Origin: JACPLA01 sp035291905
GTDB taxonomy: Bacteria > Bacteroidota > Ignavibacteria > UBA10030
Direction: 5' to 3'
Assembly (NCBI GenBank): GCA_035291905.1
Contig: DATDRF010000145.1
Location: forward strand, 1-53,213
Length of the DNA: 53,213 nt
How positions within the stretch are numbered: position 1 is the stretch's first letter; the number at the start of each line of letters is the position of its first letter. The position numbers were made by a program, and so were the translations under genes. This document shows positions 1 through 10,435 of this stretch, piece by piece. The notes beneath the pieces were generated by a model. It was given only the letters and a program-made list of their open reading frames with translations. It was not told the DNA's origin and did no database searches.

Positions 1-1184
<1,184 letters not shown>

Positions 1185-1188
<4 letters not shown>

Positions 1189-2408
1189 TGGCGCTCTCCT
1201 TGTGAACGCCGGCCCATGGTGAGGGTCAGCGACGTGGTCTTCTTTTCCCTGTAGATATCGATCGTAAGGACCTCCCCCGGCCGCGAATCGCTGAGGAGGA
1301 CAAACAGATCGTCTTCGGAGATGATCTTGTGGCCGTTGACCTGAAGTATGATGTCCCCCACCTTCAGTCCGGCTTTGTCTCCCGGGCCGTTTCTCTGAAT
1401 CTCGCTCACGATGACGCCTTCTGCTTTTGAAAGCCCGAAGTATCGCGCTACGCGCGCGTCAACGGACTGGAAATCAAATCCGTGCCATCCTTCGCGAGCC
1501 ACTTTTCCCGATTTGCGAAGCTCTGCAACGACCCGTTTTATCTTGTTGATCGGAACTCCAAATCCGTACCCAACGTACGTATTGCTCTGCCCTCCGGTGT
1601 AGATGAGCGTATTCATTGCGACGACTTCGCCTGAGGAATTGACCAGCGGACCACCGCTGTTTCCGCCGTTGATGGCTGCGTCGGTCTCGATCATATCCCT
1701 GTAGAACCGATTGTCCACACGGCCAAGGTTCATCCCGGTTGAGCTGATGACTCCCACCGTTACGGTCGGCTTGTCGTTGATCTCGAAGAGGCCGAACGGG
1801 TTGCCGAGGGCAATTGCCCATTCTCCCACAATGATCTCATCGGAATTGCCGAGATCGAGGTAAGGAAGATTGTTCCCCTTGACCTTGAGAAGCGCTACAT
1901 CGCTTACCGGGTCGGTACCGACAAGTTCTGCGGAGAGACGTTCTCCGTTCGTCATCGTGACCGTTATCTGGGTCGCGTTTCCTGCAACATGGTCGTTGGT
2001 GACAATATATCCGTCGGAAGAAATGATGAATCCCGAACCCAGTCCCTTTACCTGTTGACGGACCGTCCGATCTCCGAAAAACCTCCGCATCCAGGGATCG
2101 TCCCCAAAAAACCGATAGAAAGGATCCTGGTATTCCCTGATTTCAATGACGTTAATTCCCACGACTGCGGGGCTGACCCGGGCGACCGCCCGTGTAATGG
2201 CATTCTTCCGCGACATGGCGACATCGTCTCCCTGTGTCTGCCGTTCCTGGGTTTGGAGCGCCTGAGGGAACGATTTGTTGAACCCGGCGTCATCCTCCGA
2301 AGCTTCGGCCGGGGCCGCGTTTGACGGACGAATGGAATAACCGATCATCACCCCGAGCAAGAGGGGAAACGAAAGAACGAGAAGAACCTTCAATGTCTTG
2401 CCTACCAT
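1185..2408 (-). CDS. htrA: Periplasmic trypsin-like serine protease, HtrA/DegP-DegS family
   Basis: A 407-residue envelope quality-control protease. Residues 7-25 form a hydrophobic signal anchor. The trypsin-like domain carries the triad His140 (in TNDHV), Asp170 (in SDVALLKV) and Ser251 (in GGNSGGPLV). One PDZ domain follows (about residues 305-395, with GDKAGLKVGDIILQVNG). A single PDZ and a retained anchor make it closer in layout to DegS than to two-PDZ DegP. Its stop overlaps the purB start by 4 nt, and the divergent plsY-like gene ends 6 nt upstream, so the three are probably co-transcribed. It may be a regulated sensor protease or a general one; sequence alone does not decide. Confidence 0.93.
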
Positions 2409-2414
2409 ACCGCC

Positions 2415-3029
2415 TCACTCTCCTTTTTTCGGAATTAATTCTCTCCAGGCCTCCGAATGCCTCAACAGCAGAAGAAGACTCAGGGCCAATCCGAGCAATC
2501 GAATGTCGGTGACGTCTCCCTGAAGAACCATTATTGCCTCCAAAAACCTCCCGGGTAGCAGAAGGAGTACGACCGGAGTAGCCAAGGTAGCGAGAAGGTT
2601 CGATCCAAGGATCGTCTGCTTCTGCCATTTCATGACCATCCAGATCGTGCACCAGACAATGACGTAGCCGCCTGAAAGCAGAATGAGCCCACCGCACGCG
2701 GTCGCCAAGCCTCTTCCCCCCTTGAACTTTAGCCACACGGGATAATTGTGACCGATGACCGCGGCAAGAATCCCGACTGCGCTTCCGAGAAAGCCGGGTA
2801 AGAAATATCCGCCCAACAACACGGCGATCACGCCTTTGAGCCCGTCAATGAGCCCTACGACGAGTCCAATCCGCTTCGACCCGGTCACCAGCCCCGCGTT
2901 GTAGGCACCTGCGTTTCCGCTGCCGCTCTTTGTAATATCGACGTTTGATTGTTGCTTTACCAGCAGGTAACCGGTTGGGAAGGAACCAACAAGGTAGCCA
3001 CCCAGAAAGCTCAGGAAGTACGGGAGCAC
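2415..3029 (-). CDS. Divergent PlsY-like glycerol-3-phosphate acyltransferase paralogue
   Basis: A 204-residue polytopic membrane protein of the PlsY family, which moves an acyl group from acyl-phosphate to glycerol-3-phosphate to make lysophosphatidic acid. Motif 1 is recognisable (GSFPTGYLL, then SGSGNAGAYN, where the family normally has NxGATN), and motif 2 is present as GHNYPVWLKFKGGRGLAT. The third PlsY motif, usually YVSLGSI-like, is not conserved here. A canonical PlsY lies 1.2 kb upstream with gpsA between them, so this copy may be specialised or have a different acceptor. It is separated from gpsA by 153 nt without an obvious gene, so it may have its own promoter, and it runs into htrA with a 6-nt gap. 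Confidence 0.85.
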   Translation of the reverse strand: MLPYFLSFLGGYLVGSFPTGYLLVKQQSNVDITKSGSGNAGAYNAGLVTGSKRIGLVVGLIDGLKGVIAVLLGGYFLPGFLGSAVGILAAVIGHNYPVWLKFKGGRGLATACGGLILLSGGYVIVWCTIWMVMKWQKQTILGSNLLATLATPVVLLLLPGRFLEAIMVLQGDVTDIRLLGLALSLLLLLRHSEAWRELIPKKGE

Positions 3030-3182
3030 GGAAGCACTGTTTTGTGGAATAGTGACTCAAAAATACCGAAAACTCATAGCAGAATCAACCACCACGATTC
3101 ACAGGATTGACCATGATTTACTGGATGGAGGGAGTACCAGAATGATTAGATGGCAGGTTGAGCGAATCAGGACTGGGGGGGG

Positions 3183-4196
3183 TCAGGAGCCCTCTTTATG
3201 GAGCTCTCCCTTGGCATGACGTGTCATCAGCTGTGCAGTGGCCTTTTGCGGGTCTTTCCCTTCGAAGAGCATTTCATAGACCGATTCGACTATCGGCATT
3301 TCGACACGATGTTTTCTGGCGAGATCCCTCACCGAACGGGTGGAAGCGACGCCTTCTGCGACCATCACCATCTCTCTAAGGACATCGTTAAGCTTCCGTC
3401 CTTTTCCAATCTGTTCCCCGACATAGCGGTTCCGGCTATGACGGCTCATGCACGTGACAATCAGGTCGCCGATTCCCGACAATCCCGCGAAGGTCCTGGG
3501 CTGTGCGCCCAGTTTCACGCCGAGGCGGGTGATTTCGTACACACCGCGGGTCATGATAGCCGCCTTGGTGTTGTCCCCGAACCCGGCTCCGTCGCTAATT
3601 CCAGCCCCGACCGCGATGACGTTCTTTATCGCCCCTCCCAGCTCCACGCCCCTGATATCTTCATTCACATAGACGCGAAAGTAGGGAGTCATGAAGGCAT
3701 CCTGGACGAGTTTGGCAGCCTTGTTCTTGTATGCCGATGAAACGATGGCTGTGGGCATTTTTCGGCAGACTTCTTCGGCATGGCTGGGACCGGAGAGAAT
3801 GGCAACATTCTCCTTTTTCTCATGTTTTAGGACGTCAAGGAGGACTTCGGACATCGTCATCAGGGTTTCGTTTTCAATCCCTTTTGCCACGTTGCAGATG
3901 ACGGTGTCTTTGAGGTCGAGATCGGCGATCCTTTCGATAACGGAGCGGAGAAACTGGGCAGGGACTGCGGCAACGATCAGATCACGATCCTCGCACGCGC
4001 GGGTGATATCCGTCATAATATCGAGTTGCGGGGGAAGGTAGATACCGGGAAGAAACGACGGGTTTTCCCTTTTTTCGGTCATCAACTGCGCCTGGGCGGC
4101 CTTGTATGTCCAGAGGTTGACATCGTGACCGTTTTCCAGGAGGACTAGCGCTAGAGTGGTTCCCCAGCTGCCGGCACCGAGAACAGTTGTTTTCAT
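3183..4196 (-). CDS. gpsA: NAD(P)+-dependent glycerol-3-phosphate dehydrogenase
   Basis: GpsA reduces dihydroxyacetone phosphate to sn-glycerol-3-phosphate, the backbone of phospholipids. The 337-residue protein begins MKTTVLGAGSWGTTLAL, with the Rossmann GxGxxG at residues 7-12, and carries the GGAIKNVIAVGAGI segment with the catalytic lysine and the GLSGIGDLIVTC motif. A start further upstream at 4226 (GTG) is possible, but the ATG at 4196 puts the nucleotide-binding motif at the usual place and has GAGGT a short distance before it. It lies between two plsY-type genes, so the local cluster makes and then acylates glycerol-3-phosphate. Confidence 0.95.
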   Translation of the reverse strand: MKTTVLGAGSWGTTLALVLLENGHDVNLWTYKAAQAQLMTEKRENPSFLPGIYLPPQLDIMTDITRACEDRDLIVAAVPAQFLRSVIERIADLDLKDTVICNVAKGIENETLMTMSEVLLDVLKHEKKENVAILSGPSHAEEVCRKMPTAIVSSAYKNKAAKLVQDAFMTPYFRVYVNEDIRGVELGGAIKNVIAVGAGISDGAGFGDNTKAAIMTRGVYEITRLGVKLGAQPRTFAGLSGIGDLIVTCMSRHSRNRYVGEQIGKGRKLNDVLREMVMVAEGVASTRSVRDLARKHRVEMPIVESVYEMLFEGKDPQKATAQLMTRHAKGELHKEGS

Positions 4197-4253
4197 GAGA
4201 TGAACCTCTGAGCGAGGTTTCCCCACCGGCTCCCCTGAGCGGGAAGGAGTGAG

Positions 4254-4937
4254 CTACTCCGTCTCGACAGGCTTCTGCTTGGCGGCTTGAGAGACTCTAT
4301 TTTCCGTTCCCTCGATCAACCGCCTGATATTCGCACGGTGAGAATATATAAGAAGAAGGGCAACACCGAGGCTGAAGATAATCAGGGTCTTGTAGCTGTG
4401 GATTTCGTCGCCAAAGATGTTGAACCGGATGAACAGGGTCGCCGGAAAAGCCACGGCGGCGCTGATCGAACCCAAAGAAACATATTTGTACGCCATGAAT
4501 ACGATAAAGAAAACCGCGGCCGAGATGCCGAACTCAACGGGTGTGACTCCCAGCAGCATGCCTGCACCTGTTGCTATCCCCTTGCCTCCGCGGAATCCCG
4601 CGAACGCCGTCCAGATGTGTCCGATGATCGCCGCGCCTCCACAGATCATTTGAATGATCGTGAAGTCGTCAAACGGCGTCCTGTTGTAGAAAGGAAGAGT
4701 CGGATCCCAAAAGAGACGTGCAATGAGAACGGTCGCAACGAATCCTTTCGCAAAATCGATCGCCATCACCAGGATACCCGACTTCCATCCGAGGACTCGA
4801 AAGACATTCGTGCCGCCGGCGTTGCCGCTCCCTTTGGTACGAATGTCAAATCCGTGCTTCCATTTTGAAAAGAGCACCGCTGTGGGAAGTGAGCCCAGGA
4901 TATAGCTCAGGACAACAACAATTGCCAGGTTTATCAT
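4254..4937 (-). CDS. plsY: Glycerol-3-phosphate acyltransferase PlsY
   Basis: Integral membrane enzyme using acyl-phosphate to acylate sn-glycerol-3-phosphate. The 227-residue protein has all three family motifs: GSLPTAVLFSKW followed by KGSGNAGGTN near residues 35-45, GHIWTAFAGFRGGKGIATG near 105-123, and KYVSLGSI near 150. It has several hydrophobic spans and a charged C-terminal tail slightly longer than in typical family members. GAAGGA lies about 8 nt before the ATG at 4937. It is followed 57 nt later by gpsA, the enzyme making its substrate. Confident family call, and the better candidate of the two copies for the housekeeping enzyme. Confidence 0.95.
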   Translation of the reverse strand: MINLAIVVVLSYILGSLPTAVLFSKWKHGFDIRTKGSGNAGGTNVFRVLGWKSGILVMAIDFAKGFVATVLIARLFWDPTLPFYNRTPFDDFTIIQMICGGAAIIGHIWTAFAGFRGGKGIATGAGMLLGVTPVEFGISAAVFFIVFMAYKYVSLGSISAAVAFPATLFIRFNIFGDEIHSYKTLIIFSLGVALLLIYSHRANIRRLIEGTENRVSQAAKQKPVETE

Positions 4938-5046
4938 TCGGCGTATCCTTCGGTGAGTGTAATCTTATGCCACTGAAAATAGGGAGTTTGGGAGTAAGAT
5001 GCAAGAACGGTTCGTGACCGCAATTACAACTCCCACAGGAGGTGAA

Positions 5047-5766
5047 TTATGCAACGCCTGTTTGATGCCATCGCTGCAGAATGAGCATTCCCAGCTCGAG
5101 ATCTTCCTTCGTCGTAATCTTGATATTGTCGTAGCTCCCTTCAACGATCTTGATTTTCACACCGAGCCGTTCGACCAGGGCGGCCTCATCGGTGGAGTAG
5201 AACCGTTCCTTCGAGGCCTTCTCAAGAGCCCTGAGCAGGACCGACGCTTTGAACGCCTGCGGAGTCTGAATGAGCCACAGAGCGCTGCGGTCGAGAGTCT
5301 GATCGAAGAACTCTCCCCCGTTCGATCGTCTCATCGTGTCTTTCGGCTGTACTGCGAGGACTGCGGCATCATGGTCGCGGCAGGCCTGAACAAGTTCGGT
5401 AATTTTTGCGGGGTGGATAAAGGGACGGACTCCGTCGTGGACAAGGATGAGGTCGTTCGCCTGAAAGTCGAGTCGCCTGACGATGTTGTGCACCGAGTCC
5501 TGCCGCTTCTCGCCGCCCGCAACAATCTTGCTGACCTTGTTAAGCCGGTATCGAGTGACGAGTTGCTCCGCTTCGGCGATCGATTCTTCCGCGACGGCCA
5601 GGGCAATCTCATCGACATCCGGGGACGATTCAAAACGTTGGACCGTGTGGATGAGGATGGGCTTCTCTTCGAGTCGAAGGAATTGTTTGGGGGTCGCGCC
5701 GCCCAACCGGCTGCCAATCCCGGCAGCCGGTATGACGGCGTAGACTTTTGGTCGTTCCTGCATCAT
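5047..5766 (-). CDS. ispD: 2-C-methyl-D-erythritol 4-phosphate cytidylyltransferase
   Basis: IspD joins MEP to CTP, giving CDP-methylerythritol in the non-mevalonate isoprenoid pathway. The 239-residue protein starts MMQERPKVYAVIPAAGIGSR; the CTP-binding loop PAAGIGSRLGG precedes PKQFL, and VHDGVRPF lies near residue 112. STDEAALVERLG and the C-terminal KITTKEDLELG are also typical. AGGA stands about 7 nt before the first ATG. It is 14 nt downstream of queA, so the two share a transcript. No ispF is fused or adjacent. Confidence 0.95.
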   Translation of the reverse strand: MMQERPKVYAVIPAAGIGSRLGGATPKQFLRLEEKPILIHTVQRFESSPDVDEIALAVAEESIAEAEQLVTRYRLNKVSKIVAGGEKRQDSVHNIVRRLDFQANDLILVHDGVRPFIHPAKITELVQACRDHDAAVLAVQPKDTMRRSNGGEFFDQTLDRSALWLIQTPQAFKASVLLRALEKASKERFYSTDEAALVERLGVKIKIVEGSYDNIKITTKEDLELGMLILQRWHQTGVA

Positions 5767-5780
5767 GGCCGATTCCTGCG

Positions 5781-6818
5781 CTATAACAGCAGGACTGCAT
5801 CTCCATAGCTGTAGAACCGGTATCCGTCCTTTATCGCCTTCTTGTATCCTCTCATCACAAAGTCATGACCTCCAAACGCGCTCACGAGCATCAGAAGCGT
5901 GGATTCCGGGAGGTGAAAGTTTGTGATCAACCTATCGGTCACCTTGAAGTCGTACGGAGGGAAGATGAACTTGTCCGTCCATCCCTTCGAGGGCTTTAAG
6001 TGGCCGTCGGATGTCACGCTGGATTCCAGTGCCCTGCACGTACTGGTCCCCACCACAAAGACCTGATGCTTCGAATCGATCGTCTTGTTGATGATCGTCG
6101 CCGCCTCTTGGGGGATTTCGTAGTATTCGGAGTCCATCTTGTGTTTCGTCAGGTCCTCCACCTCCACAGACCTGAATGATCCCAATCCGACATGAAGAAC
6201 GATCGGGACAATCTTGACCCCCTTCTGCTGGAGCTTCCGAAGGAGGGCCTTCGTGAAATGGAGACCGGCTGTCGGGGCTGCAACCGCTCCAAGGACCCGG
6301 GCATAGACCGTTTGGTAGGTCTCCTTGTCCTTGTGCGTGGCATCCCGTTTTATGTAATGCGGGAGAGGCGTGATCCCTATCCGCTCGATGATCTTAAAGA
6401 AATCGCCCTTATGGTTGAACCGGACCGTGCGCCCTCTGGAGGTGGTGTTGTCGATCACCTCGCACCAGAGCTTGCCGTCGTCGAAAAAGATCTTGTTCCC
6501 GATTCTTACCTTTCGGGCAGGATCGACAATGACGTCCCAGATGTTCTCTTCTGCATTCAGTTCACGCAGGAGGAACACCTCGATCTTGGCATTGGTCTTC
6601 TCTTTCTTCCCAAAGAGCCGCGCCTGAAAGACACGCGTCTCATTCACCACGAGGCAATCACCTTTGCTAAAATAGTCCACGACATCAAAGAACTGGCGAT
6701 CCTCCATGGATTCGTCAGCCCGGTTCATGACAAGCATGGCCGAATGGTCGCGCGGCTTGGCCGGATACTTGGCAATGAGATTCCTGGGCAACGGATATCT
6801 GAAGTCTGAGAGCTTCAT
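5781..6818 (-). CDS. queA: S-adenosylmethionine:tRNA ribosyltransferase-isomerase
   Basis: QueA transfers and isomerises the ribosyl part of SAM onto preQ1-modified tRNA, making epoxyqueuosine in the anticodon of GUN tRNAs. The 345-residue protein starts MKLSDFRYPLPRNLIAKYP and contains the hallmarks RDHSAMLVMNR, GAVAAPTAGLHFT, LHVGLGSFR and ITNFHLPESTLLMLVSAF. GAAGGA lies about 9 nt upstream of the start. It follows ppdK by 38 nt and precedes ispD by 14 nt. Length and motifs are typical and nothing looks damaged. Confidence 0.96.
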   Translation of the reverse strand: MKLSDFRYPLPRNLIAKYPAKPRDHSAMLVMNRADESMEDRQFFDVVDYFSKGDCLVVNETRVFQARLFGKKEKTNAKIEVFLLRELNAEENIWDVIVDPARKVRIGNKIFFDDGKLWCEVIDNTTSRGRTVRFNHKGDFFKIIERIGITPLPHYIKRDATHKDKETYQTVYARVLGAVAAPTAGLHFTKALLRKLQQKGVKIVPIVLHVGLGSFRSVEVEDLTKHKMDSEYYEIPQEAATIINKTIDSKHQVFVVGTSTCRALESSVTSDGHLKPSKGWTDKFIFPPYDFKVTDRLITNFHLPESTLLMLVSAFGGHDFVMRGYKKAIKDGYRFYSYGDAVLLL

Positions 6819-6856
6819 TCAGTACAATCCTTCCACTTTGGTGGCACAATAAACGA

Positions 6857-9625
6857 CTAGCGCTTCTTTGAGCCCTTGCGTTTTCGTGCCGTTTTCTTTT
6901 TACCGGTCGAGTCATCGGCCAGGGCCGCACGTGCTGCTGCAAGGCGGGCAATCGGGACCCTGAACGGCGAGCAGCTGACATAGTTGAGACCGATCTGGTG
7001 ACAGAATTCGACGCTCGAGGGTTCTCCGCCGTGTTCACCGCAAATGCCCAGCTTGAGGTTCGGTCTCGCCGAGCGGCCTTTTGCGACCGCCATCTTCATC
7101 AGCTCGCCAACCCCTTCCCGGTCGATCGCATCGAACGGATCCTTCGCGTAGATCTCCTTGTCGACATACGGAATGAGGAATGTCCCGGCATCATCCCGGC
7201 TCACGCCGAGCGTTGTCTGGGTCAGGTCGTTCGTGCCGAAACTGAAGAATTCCGCTACGTCTGCTATCTTGTCAGCCGTAATGGCGCCCCGGGGAATCTC
7301 GATCATCGTGCCGACGAGGTACTTGAACTTCACTCCCTTCTCCTTCATCACCTGTTCCGCCACCGTGCGGACAATCTTCTCCTGATGCGTCAGTTCTTTC
7401 ACGTTGCCGACGAGGGGAATCATCACCTCAGGCCCGACCTCGATCCCGCGTTGTTTGACGTTTGCCGCGGCTTCGAAGATCGCACGGGACTGCATCTCGG
7501 TGATCTCGGGATAAATGACGCCCAGTCGGCAGCCCCTGAATCCCAGCATCGGATTAAATTCGTGAAGTGCCTGGACCCGCTGGCGCACTTTCTCGAATGA
7601 GACTCCCATCTGGCGCCCCAACTCCTTCTGTGGCCCCTCTTCATGCGGCAGGAATTCGTGCAACGGCGGGTCGATCGTCCGAATCGTGACGGGACGTCCA
7701 GCCATCGCTTCGAAAATCCCCTCGAAATCCTTTCGCTGGAGCGGAAGGAGTTTCGCAAGGGCGGTCTTGCGGCCTTCAAGGGTGTCGGCAAGAATCATCT
7801 CCCTCATCGGACCTATCTTCCCTTCGCCGAAGAACATGTGCTCTGTTCTGCAAAGCCCTATCCCCTCTGCTCCGAATGCAACCGCATTCATCGCTTGGTC
7901 GGGCTGATCAGCATTGGTCCTCACTCCCATGCTCCGGTATTTGTCGGCCCATTTCATCATCTTGGCAAACTCCTGGTACACGGGAGCATCCTTGGGCTCC
8001 AACGTGCGGTCAATCAGGACCTGCAGAACCTCCGACGGACGGGTCTGGACTTTCCCCAAGAGAACCTCGCCTGATGATCCGTCGATCGAGATCCAGTCGC
8101 CTTCCTTGACTACCTGGTTGTTTACGCGCATCGTGTGACTTGAATAGTCGATTTCCAGAGCACTGCATCCTGCGACGCAAACCTTTCCCATCTGCCGTGC
8201 GACGAGAGCGGCATGAGAGGTCATTCCGCCGCGTGCCGTCAGGATTCCTTCGGAAGCATCCATTCCCTTGATGTCTTCGGGCGAGGTTTCGATTCTCGTC
8301 AGAATTACCTTCTCGCCGCGCTTGGCCCATTCTTCCGCATCCTGCGCATTAAACACCACGCGTCCCGTCGCAGCGCCCGGACCCGCATTCAGACCCTTCG
8401 CAAGGAGTTTGCCGCTTTTGACTGTAATGGCCTTCTCCTTGAGGTCAAAGATCGGCCGAAGGAGCTGGTTGAGCTGGTCCGGTTCGATACGGCGAAGCGC
8501 CTCTTTATCGGAGATGAGCCCTTCATCGACCATATCGACGGCGATCTTGATGGCTGCAAATGCCGTCCGCTTGCCGACCCGGCACTGAAGCATGAAAAGC
8601 GTTCCCTGCTGGATGGTGAATTCGATATCCATGACGTCCCGGTAATGCTTCTCGAGTGTCTTGCGAATCTGGTCGAGCTGCTTGTAGATTTTCGGATCGT
8701 TCTTTGCAAGCTCGGTCATCGGAAGCGGCGTCCTGATCCCTGCGACCACATCTTCTCCCTGCGCATTCATCAGGTACTCGCCGTAGAACACGTTTTCTCC
8801 CGTTGCCGGATCGCGGGTAAAGGCAACGCCCGTTCCGGAGTCCTCGCCCATGTTTCCGAACACCATGGTCTGGACGTTCACTGCCGTGCCCCACCATCCC
8901 GGGATATCGTACAATTTGCGATAGGCAATCGCGCGATCGTTCATCCAGGAGCCGAACACCGCTCCGATCGCACCCCAGAGTTGATCCATCGGATCCTGCG
9001 GGAAGTCGTTCCCCGTTTTTTCTTTGATCGCTCCTTTGAATCGGGCGACGAGGTCTTTCAGGTCTTCGGCGGTCAGGTCGGTATCAAGGTGAACCCCCTG
9101 CTGTTTCTTCTTCTCTTCGATAATGGCCTCAAAGGGATCGATGTCGTCTTTGTGCACGGGCTTCAGTCCAAGCACAACATCGCCGTACATCTGGACGAAC
9201 CGCCTGTAGCAGTCGTATGCGAACCGCTCATTCTTTGTCTTCCGAATCAATCCCTCGACAGTCCGGTCGTTCAATCCCAGGTTGAGGATCGTATCCATCA
9301 TGCCGGGCATTGACGCGCGCGCTCCCGAGCGGACGGAAACCAGAAGAGGATTATTCACATCGCCGAACCTCGCGCGCATCGATTGCTCCACCTTCTTGAG
9401 CGCAGTCTCAACCTCCTTACGAAGACTTTTGGGATAGGCCTGTTTGTGATCATAATAGTATGTGCAGACCTCCGTGGTAATCGTGAAGCCGGGAGGTACC
9501 GGCAGTTTGATGTTGACCATTTCCGCGAGGTTTGCTCCCTTGCCGCCAAGAAGACCTTTCATTTCAGCTTTGCCTTCGGCTTTTCCGCCACCGAAGAAAT
9601 ACACGTATTTGGGATTCTTAGCCAT
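6857..9625 (-). CDS. ppdK: Pyruvate, phosphate dikinase with basic C-terminal tail
   Basis: Interconverts pyruvate, ATP and phosphate with PEP, AMP and pyrophosphate. The 922-residue protein has the N-terminal ATP-grasp domain (GGKGANLAEM at about 27-36), the swivelling phosphohistidine domain with His471 in ARGGMTSHAAL, and the PEP/pyruvate TIM barrel ending in GEHGGEPSSVEFCHQIGL and SCSPFRVPIARLAAA. The ATG at 9625 was chosen over an in-frame start at 9694 because it has GGAG seven bases upstream, begins right at the domain, and avoids overlapping the upstream gene. The last 14 residues (KKKTARKRKGSKKR) form a strongly basic extension beyond the usual end; their role is unknown. Confidence 0.96.
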   Translation of the reverse strand: MAKNPKYVYFFGGGKAEGKAEMKGLLGGKGANLAEMVNIKLPVPPGFTITTEVCTYYYDHKQAYPKSLRKEVETALKKVEQSMRARFGDVNNPLLVSVRSGARASMPGMMDTILNLGLNDRTVEGLIRKTKNERFAYDCYRRFVQMYGDVVLGLKPVHKDDIDPFEAIIEEKKKQQGVHLDTDLTAEDLKDLVARFKGAIKEKTGNDFPQDPMDQLWGAIGAVFGSWMNDRAIAYRKLYDIPGWWGTAVNVQTMVFGNMGEDSGTGVAFTRDPATGENVFYGEYLMNAQGEDVVAGIRTPLPMTELAKNDPKIYKQLDQIRKTLEKHYRDVMDIEFTIQQGTLFMLQCRVGKRTAFAAIKIAVDMVDEGLISDKEALRRIEPDQLNQLLRPIFDLKEKAITVKSGKLLAKGLNAGPGAATGRVVFNAQDAEEWAKRGEKVILTRIETSPEDIKGMDASEGILTARGGMTSHAALVARQMGKVCVAGCSALEIDYSSHTMRVNNQVVKEGDWISIDGSSGEVLLGKVQTRPSEVLQVLIDRTLEPKDAPVYQEFAKMMKWADKYRSMGVRTNADQPDQAMNAVAFGAEGIGLCRTEHMFFGEGKIGPMREMILADTLEGRKTALAKLLPLQRKDFEGIFEAMAGRPVTIRTIDPPLHEFLPHEEGPQKELGRQMGVSFEKVRQRVQALHEFNPMLGFRGCRLGVIYPEITEMQSRAIFEAAANVKQRGIEVGPEVMIPLVGNVKELTHQEKIVRTVAEQVMKEKGVKFKYLVGTMIEIPRGAITADKIADVAEFFSFGTNDLTQTTLGVSRDDAGTFLIPYVDKEIYAKDPFDAIDREGVGELMKMAVAKGRSARPNLKLGICGEHGGEPSSVEFCHQIGLNYVSCSPFRVPIARLAAARAALADDSTGKKKTARKRKGSKKR

Positions 9626-9650
9626 TGCTACAACTCCGTTTCTTTTTCTG

Positions 9651-10361
9651 TTAGTTCTGAAGACTGGATGATGATCGTGATACTTCTTTGACAAAGTGCC
9701 CTACAATTGTCCCCGAACAAGGATTCTCAAAATCGGCCATTCGCTCCGGATGCCATTGGACAAGAAGCAGAAACGGCATCCCGTCCTTCAGGATCCATTC
9801 CATCGCTTCAATGACTCCGTCGTTCGCTTTCGCCGTGACCTTGAGTCCTTTCCCCGGCCGATCGACGGCCTGATGATGGATCGAGTTCACGCTATGCGGG
9901 TTCGGGCCCGCTATGCTTGCCAGCAGGCTGTGCGCATCCGCAACAAGGGAATGGCGAACATCCTCTCCGTTCAACGGAGAATGATTCTGAAATCCGGCCA
10001 TCGGCAAATCCACAATCAAGGTTCCCCCAAGATAAACGTTCATAACCTGCATGCCGCGGCAAATGCCGAGAATCGGAATCTCCTTTTCCAGCGCCTTCTC
10101 TATCACCTTGAATTCGAAATGGTCGCGCAGCTCATTCACTTCCTCCACTTCGTCAATCGCCCCGCTGATGCCGTACAATGCAGGATGAACATCTCCCCCG
10201 CCGCTCAGGATGAGACCGTCGACGGTTGAAACCGCCTCTTCGTTCTTGAAGTGATACGACAACTTCACAAGCTCAATGGACGGATCGACGCGGCGGACCC
10301 AGCGGAGGTAATTCTCAAAAACCGACTTGGGCCTCATGTTGTCCGTTATCCCCAAACGCAT
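9651..10361 (-). CDS. Class I glutamine amidotransferase-like hydrolase (peptidase C26, PuuD-like)
   Basis: A 236-residue protein of the gamma-glutamyl-gamma-aminobutyrate hydrolase family, which cleaves gamma-glutamyl amides. It shows the nucleophile Cys101 in GICRGMQVMN and the His204/Glu206 pair in QWHPERM, plus DGLILSGGGDVHP and NSIHHQAVD, so the catalytic triad is intact. The precise substrate (gamma-glutamyl-GABA or another gamma-glutamyl compound) cannot be read from sequence, since no putrescine genes lie nearby. It ends 25 nt before ppdK and begins 74 nt after lpxK, so it may head its own unit or read through from the lipid A operon. Confidence 0.88.
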   Translation of the reverse strand: MRLGITDNMRPKSVFENYLRWVRRVDPSIELVKLSYHFKNEEAVSTVDGLILSGGGDVHPALYGISGAIDEVEEVNELRDHFEFKVIEKALEKEIPILGICRGMQVMNVYLGGTLIVDLPMAGFQNHSPLNGEDVRHSLVADAHSLLASIAGPNPHSVNSIHHQAVDRPGKGLKVTAKANDGVIEAMEWILKDGMPFLLLVQWHPERMADFENPCSGTIVGHFVKEVSRSSSSLQN

Positions 10362-10435
10362 GGAATCTCATCTCCCTTCACGGCTTTCATTCAGACCTCA
10401 GAAGCAGGGTAGGCACGTTCGTGTAATGCTTTTCT

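Noticed and set aside
8213..9313. A 366-codon plus-strand open frame inside ppdK
   Set aside because: It is the antisense of a strongly conserved gene, has no recognisable motif, and is explained by high GC at third positions.
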